NCBI GenBank assembly: GCA_035765135.1
Contig: DASTYE010000012.1
Span: 1-5,698, forward strand
Direction of reading: 5' to 3'
Source of the DNA: JAICNG01 sp035765135
GTDB taxonomy: Bacteria; Gemmatimonadota; Gemmatimonadetes; Gemmatimonadales; Gemmatimonadaceae
DNA: 5,698 nucleotides
In this document: piece by piece, positions 4,932-5,698 of the stretch
Position numbering within the stretch: the stretch's first letter is position 1
Layout: every line of letters starts with the position of its first letter
Made by a program: the position numbers and the translations under genes
Notes under the pieces: generated by a model
Databases searched by the model: none
What the model was told of the DNA's origin: nothing
The model's input: only the letters and a program-made list of their open reading frames with translations

Positions 4932-5698
4932 GCTGGGACGTCATCGTCACCGGCCTCGGGGCGATGGGGAGCGCCGCGGTGCGCGAGCTTGCGCGCCGCG
5001 GCGCTCGCGCTCTCGGCATCGATCGTTATGCACCACCCCATGCCCACGGCTCCACTCACGGGCACACCCGCATCATTCGCGAGGCGTACTTCGAGCATCC
5101 GACGTACGTCCCGCTCGTGCAGCGTGCTGGTCACCTGTGGGAGGCGCTCGGGAACGAGATCGGCGAGCCTCTGATCGTCCGCACCGGCGGGCTCATGATC
5201 GGGCCGCGGCACGGACCGCTCGTCAGTGGCGCGCTGCTCTCGGCGACCCGACACGGTCTGCCTCACGAGTTGCTGACATCTGACGAAGTGACACAGCGGT
5301 TTCCCGCACTCGCTCCGAAACCAGGTTCGGTTGGTCTGTACGAGCCGCGCGCCGGCGTGCTGTTCCCGGAGGCGTGTATCCGCTCGCTGCTCTCGTGCGC
5401 CGCACGCGATGGCGCCGACCTTCGCATGGGAGAAGCGATGCTCGCCTGGCGAGTCGAAGGCGGTGTTGTCCGCGTCGCGACGGCAATGGGGGAGCACGTC
5501 GCCGATCGCCTCATCCTCACGCTCGGCCCGTGGCTTCCGGAGATGCTCGAGGGAGCGGTTGTTCCGTTGACCGTCGAACGGCAGATGCAGCACTGGTTTG
5601 GCGCGCGCGACCACGCCGAACGATTCTCACCGGAGGCGCTTCCGATCGCGCTGTGGGAGACGCCGGATCATGTCTTCTACACGCTCCCGGACTTCGGT
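4922..5698 (+). CDS. FAD-dependent amine oxidase, monomeric sarcosine oxidase / N-methyl-tryptophan oxidase family (5' part, cut by window edge)
   Basis: The frame is open from GTG at 4922 to the window end, giving 259 residues with no stop; relatives are about 370-390 long, so roughly two thirds is present. The FAD-binding Rossmann motif GLGAMG (11-16) is followed by Asp34 at the end of the second strand. The family signature PPHAHGSTHGHTRIIREAY (38-56) follows. In it, His46 and Arg50 correspond to His45 and Arg49 beside the flavin in Bacillus sarcosine oxidase. TGGLMIGP (88-95), AGVLFPE (144-150), LGPWLPEML (201-209) and ERQMQHWF (219-226) also fit. The family oxidises secondary amino-acid amines with oxygen, releasing peroxide. 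The covalent flavin Cys would lie beyond the edge, as would the active-site Lys. No signal peptide is present, so it is cytoplasmic. GTG is the only practical start: an in-frame TGA lies two codons upstream, and the first ATG (codon 15) would split the FAD motif. Whether the substrate is sarcosine, N-methyl-tryptophan or another amine cannot be told. Confidence 0.9.
   Translation, partial: MAERWDVIVTGLGAMGSAAVRELARRGARALGIDRYAPPHAHGSTHGHTRIIREAYFEHPTYVPLVQRAGHLWEALGNEIGEPLIVRTGGLMIGPRHGPLVSGALLSATRHGLPHELLTSDEVTQRFPALAPKPGSVGLYEPRAGVLFPEACIRSLLSCAARDGADLRMGEAMLAWRVEGGVVRVATAMGEHVADRLILTLGPWLPEMLEGAVVPLTVERQMQHWFGARDHAERFSPEALPIALWETPDHVFYTLPDFG

Noticed and set aside
4883..5614. Minus-strand open frame of 243 codons opposite the amine oxidase
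   Set aside because: The plus strand encodes a clearly recognisable FAD oxidase over the same bases. The antisense product is Arg/His/Ala-rich without motifs.

Overview
The window is a GC-rich bacterial chromosomal segment carrying four protein genes: three complete and one cut by the right edge. Three features suggest Gemmatimonadota or a similar soil diderm: strong G/C bias at third codon positions, a large DUF5916 outer-membrane protein, and signal peptides ending in Ala-X-Ala before Gln. This placement is an inference from gene types and composition, because no marker gene is present.

Layout. Positions 1-170 are an upstream region with a weak promoter candidate, an exact direct repeat, a small hairpin and a clear ribosome-binding site. 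Positions 171-2795 (+) encode an 874-residue secreted protein with an N-terminal family-9-like carbohydrate-binding domain and a C-terminal DUF5916 barrel. Positions 2796-2942 separate this gene from a convergent neighbour and are almost entirely one long imperfect palindrome, whose arms are heptamer repeats (GGAGTCA/TGACTCC type) and whose interior is a second, unrelated palindrome. The right arm runs into the end of the next gene and supplies its stop codon. Positions 2943-3947 (-) encode a putative lipoprotein of unknown function whose layout recalls a peptidase-MA-like (gluzincin) domain without the HExxH zinc site. Positions 3948-4096 are a divergent intergenic region with a possible folded leader. 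Positions 4097-4918 (+) encode a 273-residue secreted protein, probably a small outer-membrane beta-barrel. Positions 4922-5698 (+) encode the first 259 residues of an FAD-dependent amine oxidase of the monomeric sarcosine oxidase / N-methyl-tryptophan oxidase (SolA) family.

How the genes relate. The first gene stands alone as far as can be seen and faces the lipoprotein gene across the palindrome, which could terminate its transcript. The lipoprotein and the small barrel protein are divergently transcribed. The barrel protein and the oxidase lie one codon apart in the same reading frame and should be cotranscribed. Their junction has a 13-bp stem that holds the upstream stop codon and leaves the downstream GTG start in a bulge, which suggests coupled translation. 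I see no CRISPR array, tRNA, rRNA, transposase or defence system. The most unusual signals are the heptamer palindrome and the structured gene junction.
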